A stretch of 33,137 nucleotides of DNA from a bacterium c-19 (lineage in GTDB: Bacteria; Bacillota_I; Bacilli_A; Erysipelotrichales; Erysipelotrichaceae): the NCBI GenBank assembly GCA_009917405.1, contig QZED01000021.1, forward strand, positions 1-33,137, given 5' to 3'. The translations under genes were made by a program, and so were the position numbers. Within the stretch, counting starts at the first letter, position 1, and the number at the start of each line of letters is the position of its first letter. The notes below the pieces were generated by a model, which worked only from the letters and a program-made list of their open reading frames with translations, was not told where the DNA came from and did not search any database. Shown here in pieces: positions 22,392-31,758 of this stretch.

Positions 22392-23576
22392 TTGTCGGGA
22401 AAAGAAAATCGCTTAAAAATTGAATGCACGATTACCTTAAGCCATGCACACTTTCAATCATTGAGAATGTTATATTCTCCGTTGCTGGGAAAAGAAGCAC
22501 TGTCATTGTATGAAACGTTGTATTCATTGGCAAAACAGTCGCAACAGATAAAAAATCATTTGCTGATCTGTAAGCTCTGCGGTTTCAGTTTTGAGGTTTT
22601 GGAAGAAAAGCGCGTCATTTTGGAAACGCATTTATTGATCAAAACCTATTTCGACGGTGCTAAAAATTTGTATTTATATGAACTCCAGTATCCTAAGTAC
22701 GGCTGTGATTTTTTAGCTCATGAGGTATTCGGACGTTTATATATGGATAAAATGGGAAAGCAAGTATATGAATTTATGAAAAAAAGCTTTGCCGTTCAGT
22801 CTGAGGATAAAAAATCCTATCAAGAAATCTCTACGCATATGAGTGATCTTTTGCGGAACTGGGATGATGAGCAGGAAGAACAGTTCTTAAGTGAAAAACC
22901 GGATCCGTTAAAGGAACCGTGCTTTTTTCGATTTGATCGCTTTTTGAACGATTTATCACCGATGATTCTGCCGTTAAGTGAGCGAACAAAGGAAAATTTG
23001 GACTTTATTGCGGAAAAAGCTCAAATATACGGCATCAATGAAATGGATATGCGTAAGCTGGTTGGCAAAAGCATGGATTTAAAGAGCAATCGTTTAGATC
23101 GTAAAAAGCTGGTAAATAAAATGAAAAAGCATAAGAGCACCAATGTTGCGGTACCGCCGGAGGATCCGTATGATATATCGTCAAAACAGTTCCTGCAACA
23201 ACGGCAAAATAATATTGAGTTATCAAAAAGTGATTTAAATTTGCTCGATTTGTTAAATGATAAGTATCATATGAGCTCACAGGTTATCAATGTCCTGTTG
23301 GAATATGTGATGGAGCGAAATCAACAGTCTTTAGCAAGAAATTATGTGGAAAAGGTTGCGGCGGCATGGGTGCGTTTAGGAATTGATACAAAAGCGAAGG
23401 CGCTTGCATATTGTCAAAAGGAAGCGCAGCAAACGAATTATACGAGTCAACAGTCAAAGCAGCTGCCGCAGTGGTTTTACGAACAAGACGTTAGTGAAAC
23501 GAGAGCACAAGAGGAAGCTGTCAGTGATGAGGAATTGATGGAACAGTTGCGAAAGTTGAGGGGTCAACATGGATAA
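22392..23576 (+). CDS. dnaB: Replication initiation and membrane attachment protein DnaB (DnaD/DnaB family)
   Basis: 394-residue helicase-loading protein of the Firmicute type, not the helicase. The N-terminal winged-helix region is about 10-110 (LRMLYSPLLGKEALSLYETLYSLAK). The C-terminal DnaD-like domain is about 285-350 (LNLLDLLNDKYHMSSQVINVLLEYVM, then YVEKVAAAWVRLGI). The start is TTG at 22392, set by GGAGGG at 22380-22385. It overlaps dnaI by 8 nt. In B. subtilis nrdR and other genes separate coaE from dnaB; here they are directly adjacent. Confidence 0.9.
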   Translation: MSGKENRLKIECTITLSHAHFQSLRMLYSPLLGKEALSLYETLYSLAKQSQQIKNHLLICKLCGFSFEVLEEKRVILETHLLIKTYFDGAKNLYLYELQYPKYGCDFLAHEVFGRLYMDKMGKQVYEFMKKSFAVQSEDKKSYQEISTHMSDLLRNWDDEQEEQFLSEKPDPLKEPCFFRFDRFLNDLSPMILPLSERTKENLDFIAEKAQIYGINEMDMRKLVGKSMDLKSNRLDRKKLVNKMKKHKSTNVAVPPEDPYDISSKQFLQQRQNNIELSKSDLNLLDLLNDKYHMSSQVINVLLEYVMERNQQSLARNYVEKVAAAWVRLGIDTKAKALAYCQKEAQQTNYTSQQSKQLPQWFYEQDVSETRAQEEAVSDEELMEQLRKLRGQHG

Positions 23577-24468
23577 ATTCACATTTACTACCGAAATGAG
23601 TGAATCGGCAAAGCAGTGGAAGGAACGTACTTATGCACAGTTGATTCAAAATAAGCATATTAAGCAATGGCTGAAGGATAACCGACAAGAACAAGAGTTC
23701 ATCTATCGTCATGTCGGTCGCTTTTCTGAATGGCTGAAGGCAGTTGAAAGGTGTGAACAATGTAAAGGATTGAATTATTGTACACAAAAGGTTGCTGGTC
23801 ACTATACGCATTTATATACGGATGGTGTATTATTGAGCAGTATGCATCGCTGTGAATATTTGAAGCAACATCGCCGAATTTTAGCTCATCAACAATACTA
23901 CATCGATCCGAAGGTGAGTGAAGGACAGCTTTTGATTGATATAACTAATTTGAATATCACTAAAGAAAATGATGCTTATAAGCGTTTGTTAATGAAGATT
24001 ACAGCGCTGCTTATGGAGCCTGAAAATAAAAAAGGCATGTATTTATGCGGGAAACCGGGTGTCGGTAAATCGTATTTGGCAGCCGGAATCACGAATTATT
24101 ATGCGCGGCAAAATATTCGTGTCGGCTTTATTCACGTGCCGACCTTGATCGGTGATCTGAAGCTGATGTTTCATGATCGAGAAGCGCAGGAACAACATTT
24201 GAAGCAAATACGCAATGTGCCGGTTTTGGTACTGGACGATATTGGCGGGGAGAGCGTTACGGCATGGAGCCGTGACGAAGTGATGCTTTCGCTTTTGGAT
24301 TATCGTATGGAACATCATCTCTTGACCTTTTTCACAAGCAATTATAAAATGCCTGAATTAAAGCAGCGCTACGCACTGAATGAGCCGATGGCGGCGGAAC
24401 GGCTGGAAGAGCGTATTCGCACATTGGCTACAGAAGAGTTTATGAGCGGCAATTCACGACGAAAATAA
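23569..24468 (+). CDS. dnaI: Primosomal protein DnaI (helicase loader)
   Basis: 299-residue AAA+ loader of the replicative helicase. The N-terminal zinc-binding region has C62, C65, C71, H78 and C95 (CEQCKGLNYC...HRCEY). Walker A GKPGVGKSY is at 161-169, Walker B VLVLDDIGGE at about 220-228, and sensor 1 TFFTSN follows. The 5' end overlaps dnaB, so the two partners are coupled. Confidence 0.94.
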   Translation: MDKFTFTTEMSESAKQWKERTYAQLIQNKHIKQWLKDNRQEQEFIYRHVGRFSEWLKAVERCEQCKGLNYCTQKVAGHYTHLYTDGVLLSSMHRCEYLKQHRRILAHQQYYIDPKVSEGQLLIDITNLNITKENDAYKRLLMKITALLMEPENKKGMYLCGKPGVGKSYLAAGITNYYARQNIRVGFIHVPTLIGDLKLMFHDREAQEQHLKQIRNVPVLVLDDIGGESVTAWSRDEVMLSLLDYRMEHHLLTFFTSNYKMPELKQRYALNEPMAAERLEERIRTLATEEFMSGNSRRK

Positions 24469-24469
24469 C

Positions 24470-24498
24470 TGGAAAAATTTTTCATTGTAGAGTATAAT
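24470..24498 (+). promoter_or_regulatory. pfkA promoter
   Basis: TGGAAA (24470-24475), 17 bp, TATAAT (24493-24498), directly after the dnaI stop. Confidence 0.55.
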
Positions 24499-24521
24499 GT
24501 TACAGAATGGAGGAAATGCTT

Positions 24522-25484
24522 ATGGTAAAGCGTATCGGAGTTTTGACATCGGGCGGTGATGCACCGGGAATGAATGCGGCAATTCGCGCAGTCACACGAG
24601 TGGCTTTAAACAGCGGTCTTGAAGTATTCGGTGTGTATAACGGCTATAAAGGCATGGTGGAAGGCTATATTGAGCCTCTGACAAAGGCTGCGGTCGGTGA
24701 TATTATAGATCGCGGCGGAACTGTTTTAGGTTCGGCACGTTTGCCGGAATTTAAGGATGAATCCGTTCGCAAGAAAGCAGTGGAACAGCTTTATAAACGC
24801 GGCATTGAGGCAATCGTTGTGATCGGCGGTGACGGCAGTTATCGCGGTGCGCAGGCACTTACCGATATGGGAATTAACTGTATCGGTCTGCCGGGAACGA
24901 TTGATAACGATATTACCTCAACGGACTTTACGATCGGCTTTGATACGGCATTGATGACAATCGTCGATGCGGTGGATAAGCTGCGTGATACCTCAAGTTC
25001 GCATCATCGCTGTTCTGTGGTCGAGGTGATGGGGAACCGCTGCGGTGATTTAGCCATTTGGGCAGGAATTGCCTGCGGTGCGGAAATCGTCTGTACTTCG
25101 GAAACCGGCTTTGAAGAAACTGAAATTTTGGAACGCTTACGTGATTTAGATGTAATCAGAAAGAAACGTCATGCGATCGTGATTATTTCGGAAAAGATGA
25201 CGGATGTACATCAATTTGCGCGTAAAATCAGCTTAAATACCGGCTTTTCCGGTCGTGCTACCGTATTGGGACACGTACAGCGCGGAGGCTCGCCAACTCC
25301 GAGCGATCGTGTATTGGCATCACGTATGGGTGAAAAAGCGGTTGATTTGTTGATGCAGGGAATCGGCGGACAGTGTGTCGGTATCAAGGATAACCGGATC
25401 ATTGCGACACCGATTGAGGAAGCCCTGAATATACCGCGTGCTTCACGCAAGCAGTTACAAAATTTATTTGATCGTCTTGTGTAG
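24522..25484 (+). CDS. pfkA: ATP-dependent 6-phosphofructokinase
   Basis: 320-residue glycolytic enzyme. The nucleotide-binding start VKRIGVLTSGGDAPGMNAAIRA and the catalytic PGTIDNDI are intact; GHVQRGGSPTPSDR is the C-terminal signature. The frame opens at 24507, but GGAGG at 24509-24513 and the family N-terminus place the start at 24522, giving the standard length of PfkA. It is followed by pyk, as in Bacillus, so both are likely transcribed together. Confidence 0.97.
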   Translation: MVKRIGVLTSGGDAPGMNAAIRAVTRVALNSGLEVFGVYNGYKGMVEGYIEPLTKAAVGDIIDRGGTVLGSARLPEFKDESVRKKAVEQLYKRGIEAIVVIGGDGSYRGAQALTDMGINCIGLPGTIDNDITSTDFTIGFDTALMTIVDAVDKLRDTSSSHHRCSVVEVMGNRCGDLAIWAGIACGAEIVCTSETGFEETEILERLRDLDVIRKKRHAIVIISEKMTDVHQFARKISLNTGFSGRATVLGHVQRGGSPTPSDRVLASRMGEKAVDLLMQGIGGQCVGIKDNRIIATPIEEALNIPRASRKQLQNLFDRLV

Positions 25485-25514
25485 TTAGAATAGGAAAGGA
25501 AATCAGCTTACGTT

Positions 25515-26933
25515 ATGAAAAAGAAAACAAAAATTATTTGTACCATCGGTCCTGCTTCCGAAAGCAAGGAAATGATGAAGAAATTAGCGGAGAACGGAAT
25601 GGATATTATCCGTTTGAACTTTTCACACGGAGATTTTGAAGAACACGGAAATCGTATTAAAAATATTCGTGAGGTCAATAAGGAACTGGGAACAAATATC
25701 GCAATTTTGTTAGATACCAAAGGTCCCGAAGTAAGACTCGGTGAATTTGAAAACGGTTCTGAAAGTTATGAACAAGGGGATATTGTCACAATTGTAAGAG
25801 AAAAGATCCTCGGTACAAAGGAACGCTTTCACATTCAGTGTCCGGAGATTTTTGATGATTTAAGTGTCGGCGGAACAATTCTTGTCGATGATGGAAAATG
25901 CCGTTTGACAGTTACGGATAAAAAAGACGGTGAATTAACTTGCCGAGTAGAAAATCCTCATGTATTAAAGAGTAAAAAAGGCTGTAACCTGCCGGGTGTG
26001 AAATTATCTATGCCGTTTGTTTCGGCGAAGGATGAGGCGGATATTCGCTTCGGCTGCCGTCAGGGAATTGACTATATTGCCGCTTCCTTTACGCGTCGTA
26101 GAGAAGATATCTTGGCAATTCGCAAGATTTTAAAGGAAGAAGGCAGAGAGGATATTCAGATTATTCCGAAAATTGAGAATCAGGAAGGATTTGACAATCT
26201 GCGTGATATTTTAGAGGTTTCGGACGGTGTCATGGCTGCCCGCGGAGATTTGGGTGTCGACGTATCTTTGGAATTAGTACCAATTTATCAAAAGCAGATT
26301 ATTCGCACTGCGAATGAAATGGGTAAACCGGTCGTTACCGCAACTCATATGTTGGAGAGTATGCAGGGGAATCCGCGTCCGACACGTGCCGAGGCAAGTG
26401 ATGTTGCGAATGCGATCTTAGACGGAACCGATGCGATTATGTTAAGCGGTGAATCCGCAGCCGGAAATTATCCGATTGAAGCAGTACAGACGATGGTGAA
26501 AATTGCAACAGCGATCGAATCACAGATTTATCCGTATAAGGAAGTGCTGTATAAGCAGGTACGCACCTCACAGCGCACGAATAATGATGCGATCGGTATC
26601 TCTGTAGCGGATACAGCGTTAGCGCTTGATGTAGCGGCTATCGTTGCCTTTACACAATCAGGCAATACTGCACGCCGTTTATCAAAATTCCGTCCGAAAG
26701 CACCGATTATTGCGGTTACCTTTGATGATAAGACACAGCGCTCGCTTGCCGCAAACTGGGGTGTTATCACATATAAATCAGAAATTGCGAACACTTCCAA
26801 TAATGAATGTGAACTGGCACGCAATATTGCCAAGGAACACGGAATTGAACCGGGAAAAACCATTCTTTTGGTCGCAGGCTATCCGGTTGGCTGCGGCGCC
26901 ACAAATACAATGAAAATTATTGAAGTGAAATAG
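25515..26933 (+). CDS. pyk: Pyruvate kinase
   Basis: 472-residue glycolytic enzyme without the extra C-terminal PEP-utilizer domain found in Bacillus. Visible elements are TKIICTIGPAS, LNFSHGD, LLDTKGPEVRLG, the catalytic-lysine segment IIPKIENQEGFDN, and KPVVTATHMLESM. The SD (GGAAAGGA, 25493-25500) lies unusually far, 14 nt, from the ATG. It is closely downstream of pfkA and ends in a terminator. Confidence 0.97.
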   Translation: MKKKTKIICTIGPASESKEMMKKLAENGMDIIRLNFSHGDFEEHGNRIKNIREVNKELGTNIAILLDTKGPEVRLGEFENGSESYEQGDIVTIVREKILGTKERFHIQCPEIFDDLSVGGTILVDDGKCRLTVTDKKDGELTCRVENPHVLKSKKGCNLPGVKLSMPFVSAKDEADIRFGCRQGIDYIAASFTRRREDILAIRKILKEEGREDIQIIPKIENQEGFDNLRDILEVSDGVMAARGDLGVDVSLELVPIYQKQIIRTANEMGKPVVTATHMLESMQGNPRPTRAEASDVANAILDGTDAIMLSGESAAGNYPIEAVQTMVKIATAIESQIYPYKEVLYKQVRTSQRTNNDAIGISVADTALALDVAAIVAFTQSGNTARRLSKFRPKAPIIAVTFDDKTQRSLAANWGVITYKSEIANTSNNECELARNIAKEHGIEPGKTILLVAGYPVGCGATNTMKIIEVK

Positions 26934-26953
26934 GACACTGCGGTGTCTTTTTT
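26934..26953 (+). terminator. pfkA-pyk terminator
   Basis: GACAC and GTGTC around TGCG, followed by TTTTTT, starting directly after the pyk stop codon. Confidence 0.75.
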
Positions 26954-26974
26954 CTTATTGCTTATGGCATTAAT

Positions 26975-27002
26975 TTGTGAAAAACGTGTAAATTAGTATA
27001 AT
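26975..27002 (+). promoter_or_regulatory. Promoter of the ROK kinase operon
   Basis: TTGTGA (26975-26980), 16 bp, TATAAT (26997-27002). Confidence 0.6.
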
Positions 27003-27038
27003 TTGTGATACAATAAAGAATACTCAGGAGGAACTTTC

Positions 27039-27950
27039 ATGAAAACATATATCGGAGTCGATTTAGGCGGGACGAATGTTCGTGCAGCCAAGGTCGATGA
27101 ACAGGGGAATTTGCTTCAGGTAGTGAAGCAGGCAACGGAAATTGACCGCGGTGTCGATCATGTAATTCAAAAAATTATTTCGATGATTGAGTCGATTGAC
27201 GGATACGAGCAGTGTGTCGGAATCGGCATGGGTGTTCCAGGACCAGTAGACACAAAAAACGGTAAAATGATGCTTGCGTCTTTTCTACCCGGCTTTGAAG
27301 GGTATCCGCTCGTAAAGCATTTTCAGGATCATTTTCATATGCCTGTTTACATGGATAACGATGTAAATGTTGCATGTATGGGAGAAGCAATGCTTGGTGC
27401 GGGAAAGGAACATGATTCGGTTTACTATGTAACGCTGTCTACCGGGGTAGGCGGAGCGCTCGTAATTGATCGAAAAGTAGTATCCGGTGCGCATGGCTTT
27501 GCCGGTGAAATCGGTAATGTAATCATTGACCGCAATCGTGAGGACATCAGTCATCTGAATGTCGGCGCAGTGGAAAATGAAGCGAGCGGTACGGCAATAA
27601 CCCGCAAAGGAAAAGCATTGTTTGGTGAGGATCAGATCGCCCATGCCGGTGATGTATTTGATTTGGCGCGCCGTAAAGACAAACGAGCTGTTCAGCTTTG
27701 TTCAGATGCGACCTATGATTTGGCACAGCTGTTTTCAATCATCGCACATATTTGCGATCCCGAGGTTTTCGTACTCGGCGGCGGCTTGATGAAAGGTAAA
27801 GATGTATTCCTGCATGCGTTGATTGATCAATTTAAGCAGCTGATACACGAAGGAATGCGTGCAGTTGAATTTAAAGAAGCACAGCTTGAAGAGCCGGGCA
27901 TTGTCGGGGCGGCGATGCTTGTAAAGGCATATGAAGGGAGAAACGTATGA
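27039..27950 (+). CDS. ROK family sugar kinase (glucokinase-like), no zinc motif
   Basis: 303-residue kinase of the ROK family. The phosphate motif DLGGTNVRAAKVD (8-20), GIGMGVPGPVD, the catalytic-Asp segment MDNDVNVACMGEA, LSTGVGGALV and the adenosine motif VFVLGGGLMKG are present. The cysteine cluster CxCGxxGC that binds structural zinc is absent, and GEIGH reads GEIGN. Glucokinase is the likeliest function given the neighbouring glycolysis genes, but N-acetylhexosamine or fructose kinases look similar. It overlaps the M29 aminopeptidase gene by 4 nt. Confidence 0.87.
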   Translation: MKTYIGVDLGGTNVRAAKVDEQGNLLQVVKQATEIDRGVDHVIQKIISMIESIDGYEQCVGIGMGVPGPVDTKNGKMMLASFLPGFEGYPLVKHFQDHFHMPVYMDNDVNVACMGEAMLGAGKEHDSVYYVTLSTGVGGALVIDRKVVSGAHGFAGEIGNVIIDRNREDISHLNVGAVENEASGTAITRKGKALFGEDQIAHAGDVFDLARRKDKRAVQLCSDATYDLAQLFSIIAHICDPEVFVLGGGLMKGKDVFLHALIDQFKQLIHEGMRAVEFKEAQLEEPGIVGAAMLVKAYEGRNV

Positions 27951-29179
27951 ATCAGACACGTTTAAAAAAATATGCCAAGCTGGCTGTTTATACCGGAGTT
28001 CATTTGGCTGAAGGACAAACCTTAATTATTCAGGCGGATATTGATACTGCGTCGTTTACCCGTATGATCGTTGAAGAAGCCTATGAAGCCGGTGCACGTG
28101 AGGTTTTGGTTTATTATCGTGATCCGTATTTGGAAAAACATAACTATCATTATCAATCGAATGAAGTATTAAGTGAAGTCCATGATTGGCAGTTGGAGCG
28201 TCACTTGGATTACTTAAGAAAAGGTGCGGCTACCTTGTCGGTCATTTCACCGCGAGCCGGTGTCTTAAAGGATTGCGATCCGCAAAAGATGGCAATACGT
28301 CAAAAGGCATTCTCAGAAGCATCCAAAGAAATTCGTGAATATACAATGGCATCAAAAATACAATGGAGTATTGTTGCGGTGCCCAATGAGGAATGGGCGA
28401 AGCTAGTATTTCCTAATAAAGATGAGAAAGAAGCGATAGAATGCTTATGGGATGCCATCTTAAATTGTGTTTATGTAGAAGAAAACAATGATCCTCTTGA
28501 GGTATGGAATCAGCGTGAAGAACTGTTTCAATCACGCATTGAAAAACTGAACCAGTTCAATTTCAAGCAGCTTCATTTTCAAAACAACTTGGGTACCGAT
28601 TTATATGTCGGACTGATCAAAAATCATATTTGGGGCGGCGGCAGCGAAACAGCGCAAAACAAGATCCGTTTCAATGCGAATCTTCCGACAGAAGAGGTAT
28701 TTACCGCACCTGATTTCAGAAATGTAAACGGCATTGTTTATGCAAGTCGTCCGTTACTTTACAACGGGAATTTAATTAAGGACTTTCATATGACATTTGA
28801 GGCGGGTAAGGTCATTGAATATGATGCCAAAGAAGGCAAGGCAGTGTTGAAGGAAATGCTGGAGATGGATGAGGGAAGTGCTTCCTTAGGAGAAGTGGCT
28901 TTGGTTCCTTATGATTCGGCAATTTCACAAAGTAAGCTGTTGTTTTATACAACGTTGTTTGATGAAAATGCTTCCTGTCATTTGGCGCTGGGAAATGCAT
29001 ATCCTTCTACAGTGAAGGATGGCTTAATGAAAAGTGAAGAAGAGTTAAAAGCATTGGGATTTAATATTTCACTGATTCATGTAGATTTTATGTTCGGCAG
29101 TGCCGATATGAAAGTGATGGGGGAAACACAAAACGGTGATTGGGTTTCCGTATTTGAAAACGGTAGCTTTGTCATATAA
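27947..29179 (+). CDS. M29 family aminopeptidase (AmpS/aminopeptidase T type)
   Basis: 410-residue cytosolic metalloaminopeptidase. The N-terminal domain (LAVYTGVHLAEGQTLIIQAD...) is typical, and the C-terminal metal-binding region shows FTAPDFRNVNG, DEGSASLGEVALVP, the HLALGNAYP histidine and HVDFMFGSADM. The family removes N-terminal residues from peptides with relaxed specificity, using a dinuclear metal site. The start is coupled to the ROK gene (ATGA). The pairing with a sugar kinase shows no clear functional link. Confidence 0.93.
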   Translation: MNQTRLKKYAKLAVYTGVHLAEGQTLIIQADIDTASFTRMIVEEAYEAGAREVLVYYRDPYLEKHNYHYQSNEVLSEVHDWQLERHLDYLRKGAATLSVISPRAGVLKDCDPQKMAIRQKAFSEASKEIREYTMASKIQWSIVAVPNEEWAKLVFPNKDEKEAIECLWDAILNCVYVEENNDPLEVWNQREELFQSRIEKLNQFNFKQLHFQNNLGTDLYVGLIKNHIWGGGSETAQNKIRFNANLPTEEVFTAPDFRNVNGIVYASRPLLYNGNLIKDFHMTFEAGKVIEYDAKEGKAVLKEMLEMDEGSASLGEVALVPYDSAISQSKLLFYTTLFDENASCHLALGNAYPSTVKDGLMKSEEELKALGFNISLIHVDFMFGSADMKVMGETQNGDWVSVFENGSFVI

Positions 29180-29180
29180 T
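29154..29180 (+). promoter_or_regulatory. Possible lemA promoter
   Basis: TTGAAA (29154-29159), a short 15-bp spacer, TATAAT (29175-29180) overlapping the aminopeptidase stop codon. Confidence 0.4.
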
Positions 29181-29200
29181 AAAATGAAGGAGGAATTATT

Positions 29201-29758
29201 ATGCCGATTTGGGCAATTGTTTGTATTGTGATTGCGGTGATTCTCGTATTATGGGTCATCAGCTGCTACAATCGTTTTGTAAAGCTTCGCAATAAAGTAG
29301 AAGAAGCTTTCTCAACGATGGATGTGTATTTAAAGAAACGCTATGATCTGATCCCTAATTTAGTGGAAACGATCAAAGGCTATACGAAGCATGAGAGCGA
29401 AACCTTGGAAAAGGTTGTTGCGGCTCGTAATATGGCGGTATCTGCGAAGGGAATGGATGAGCGAATCGCTTCCGATAAGCAGTTACAGACGATGATGGGT
29501 TCATTCTTTGCGATTGCGGAATCTTATCCTGATTTAAAGGCTGATATGCATTACGGTGAATTGATGACTCAGCTTCAGGGAATCGAAAAGGAAATTGCCA
29601 ATGCACGTAAATATTACAATGCCGTTGTCATGAAATTTAATAATGCGGTAGAGGTATTTCCGGGCAATCTGCTTGCCGGTATGTTCCACTTTACACGCAA
29701 ACCGCTTTATGAGATTACGGATAGCGCAGAACGTGAAAATGTGAAAGTATCTTTCTAG
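29201..29758 (+). CDS. lemA: LemA family protein
   Basis: 185-residue protein with one N-terminal membrane helix (about 3-21, WAIVCIVIAVILVLWVISC) and the LemA helical domain: NRFVKLRNKVEEAFSTMDV, then KKRYDLIPNLVETIKGY, and TQLQGIEKEIANARKYYNAV. The exact role is unknown; it commonly pairs with a DUF2207 or TPM-domain membrane protein, as here. AAGGAGG lies 11 nt before the ATG. Confidence 0.94.
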   Translation: MPIWAIVCIVIAVILVLWVISCYNRFVKLRNKVEEAFSTMDVYLKKRYDLIPNLVETIKGYTKHESETLEKVVAARNMAVSAKGMDERIASDKQLQTMMGSFFAIAESYPDLKADMHYGELMTQLQGIEKEIANARKYYNAVVMKFNNAVEVFPGNLLAGMFHFTRKPLYEITDSAERENVKVSF

Positions 29759-29780
29759 GACGGCATATGCTGTCCTTTTT
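29758..29780 (+). terminator. Intergenic terminator or attenuator between lemA and the DUF2207 gene
   Basis: GGACGGC and GCTGTCC (one G-T pair) form a hairpin followed by TTTTT, starting at the lemA stop codon. It ends just before the SD of the next gene, so it may lower rather than block readthrough. Confidence 0.6.
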
Positions 29781-29798
29781 GTGAAAGGAGTGAGAAGT

Positions 29799-31709
29799 TT
29801 GAAAAAGACAGGATTATTTTTATTGCTTTGTACCTTATTATTCACCGGTATGATTACACCGGCAAAAGCACAGGAGGCTTTTACGGTAGAGGATTTAAAA
29901 ATTGTTATGCAGGTTGAAGAAGACGGTACTTATTTGATTGAGGAGCGTTATACACTGGATTTTACCCAATATCGTCACGGCTTCTATCGTACAATTCCTA
30001 CAAAATATGAAATGCAGTGGACGGATGAAAACGGCAATTCCAAGACGAAAAACTATTATTTTCCGATTGATCAAATATCATGCGGCGGTGTTGATACTTG
30101 TGATATTGATGTGGGAAGCAGTAATGTGATGATTCAGATCGGTGACAGTGAAAAAACGGTAATCGGTAAGCAGACTTATACCGTCGCTTATCGGGTGCAT
30201 ACTAAGGACTTGGATTATAATGATACGCAAATGCTGTATTGGAATCTGATCGGCAATGGCTTTGATACGACGATTCGCAATATGTCTTATGAGATTCATA
30301 TGCCGAAGCAGTTTGACGGCAGTAAGATCAGCGCATATACTGGGGCATATGGATCTGCGTTTCAAAATTTGTCGGCGGAAGTACAAGGTAATGTCATTCA
30401 GGGCAAGCTGTTAAAGCCGCTGTACAACTATGAATCAGCGACGATTATGGTGCCATTGGAAAGCGGGTATTTCCAATTTCCGCCGCTTCCTGACTATGTA
30501 CTTTATGCGATATTGGCAAGCGGTTTAATTGCGGTAATCGGCATCATTTTGTTTTATTGCTTCGGTAAAGACGATGAGGTTGTCGTTACGGTTGAATTCC
30601 AAGCACCGGAAGGCTTGGACAGCGCAGGCGTCGGCTATGTGGTTGACGGTACGGTCGATCGCAAGGATATTTTATCGCTGATTATTGATTGGGCCAATCG
30701 CGGCTATATTGAAATACATGAAGATGATAATAAGCAATTGAAGCTGAAAAGGATCAAAGAGGATACTTCACAGCTGAATTCCTATGAGCGCACATTCTTT
30801 CAAGCCATCTTTAAAAACAGTGAATTTGTAGATGAGGCAGCGTTGAAAAAAGCGCATGTCGGTGAAGCACTGACGCGTTCATGTAACCAGCTTTCTAAGT
30901 TCTTTCATACGAAGAAAAATCGTATATTTACAAGCACAAGTGTGTCATTACAGCTGTTCATGTGTCTGCTTTTGGCACTGCCGAGCTTTCTATGCGTGTT
31001 TGCGACACTTTATGCGAAATACGGTATGATTGACCCTGCCATATTACCTTCAATATTCCTTAGCGTTTTCGCACTTGTATTTGCGGTACCTTGGATCATT
31101 TTAATGCGCAAGCGTTTTGTATTGAAAAAAACAATTTATTTTCTGTTATGGGGTCTGTGCTTCTTTCTGAATGCCGTGCTGTTTACAATCGTTGCGGTGA
31201 TTATCTTGCTTTCGCAAACAACATTGTCATGGCTTTATGCAATTTTGTATATTGTGATTGAATTACTGTTAATGGTAATATTAATGTTTATGGATAAACG
31301 TACGAAACAAGGAAATCGTTGGCTGGGACAGATTCTCGGCTTACGTGACTTTATTTTAAATTGCGAAAAGGATCGGCTGGAATTACTCGTTGCCGAAAAT
31401 CCGAGTGCGTTCTATGAAATATTGCCTTATGCATATGTACTCGGCATCAGTGATGTGTGGGCGAGTCGCTTTGAGAAGCTGATCATTCCGCAGCCTGATT
31501 GGTATGTATCTTCCACGCATTACGGAAATACATTCTCCGCATGGTTGTGGTGGGGAAGCTTCCATCGCTCTTTCCACAGCTTTTCCTCCGCAGCGTCTTA
31601 TATCGAACCAAAAGGCTCAAGCGGTGTCGGCGGAGCTAAAATCGGCGGTATCGGCGGAGGCGGTTTCTCCGGAGGCGGTTTCGGCGGCGGAGGCGGCGGA
31701 AGCTGGTAA
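29799..31709 (+). CDS. DUF2207 family membrane protein with Gly-rich tail
   Basis: 636-residue membrane protein. It has a signal peptide (KKTGLFLLLCTLLFTGMITPAKA), an external DUF2207 domain (about 25-220, with DLKIVMQVEEDGTYLIEERYTLDF), a helix near 230-255, a cytoplasmic winged-helix-like segment, four hydrophobic helices (about 385-500) and a C-terminal GGGGFSGGGFGGGGG tail. The long frame opens with GTG at 29781, but the TTG at 29799 is preferred because AAAGGAG at 29784-29790 stands 8 nt upstream and the signal peptide then starts correctly. It pairs with lemA. Function unknown. Confidence 0.88.
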   Translation: MKKTGLFLLLCTLLFTGMITPAKAQEAFTVEDLKIVMQVEEDGTYLIEERYTLDFTQYRHGFYRTIPTKYEMQWTDENGNSKTKNYYFPIDQISCGGVDTCDIDVGSSNVMIQIGDSEKTVIGKQTYTVAYRVHTKDLDYNDTQMLYWNLIGNGFDTTIRNMSYEIHMPKQFDGSKISAYTGAYGSAFQNLSAEVQGNVIQGKLLKPLYNYESATIMVPLESGYFQFPPLPDYVLYAILASGLIAVIGIILFYCFGKDDEVVVTVEFQAPEGLDSAGVGYVVDGTVDRKDILSLIIDWANRGYIEIHEDDNKQLKLKRIKEDTSQLNSYERTFFQAIFKNSEFVDEAALKKAHVGEALTRSCNQLSKFFHTKKNRIFTSTSVSLQLFMCLLLALPSFLCVFATLYAKYGMIDPAILPSIFLSVFALVFAVPWIILMRKRFVLKKTIYFLLWGLCFFLNAVLFTIVAVIILLSQTTLSWLYAILYIVIELLLMVILMFMDKRTKQGNRWLGQILGLRDFILNCEKDRLELLVAENPSAFYEILPYAYVLGISDVWASRFEKLIIPQPDWYVSSTHYGNTFSAWLWWGSFHRSFHSFSSAASYIEPKGSSGVGGAKIGGIGGGGFSGGGFGGGGGGSW

Positions 31710-31719
31710 TAAAAAAAGC

Positions 31720-31758
31720 ATCGAATCATCCGTTGTAGGATGGTTCGATTTCTTTTTG
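31720..31758. terminator. Bidirectional terminator shared by the DUF2207 gene and the recombinase
   Basis: ATCGAATCATCC (31720-31731) pairs with GGATGGTTCGAT (31738-31749). On the plus strand TTCTTTTTG follows; on the minus strand GCTTTTTTT follows. The stop codon of the minus-strand gene is inside the stem. Confidence 0.85.

Noticed and set aside
31620-31709. Repetitive GGCGGA-type DNA as a microsatellite
   Set aside because: It is the in-frame Gly-rich tail of the DUF2207 protein, a usual feature of that family.
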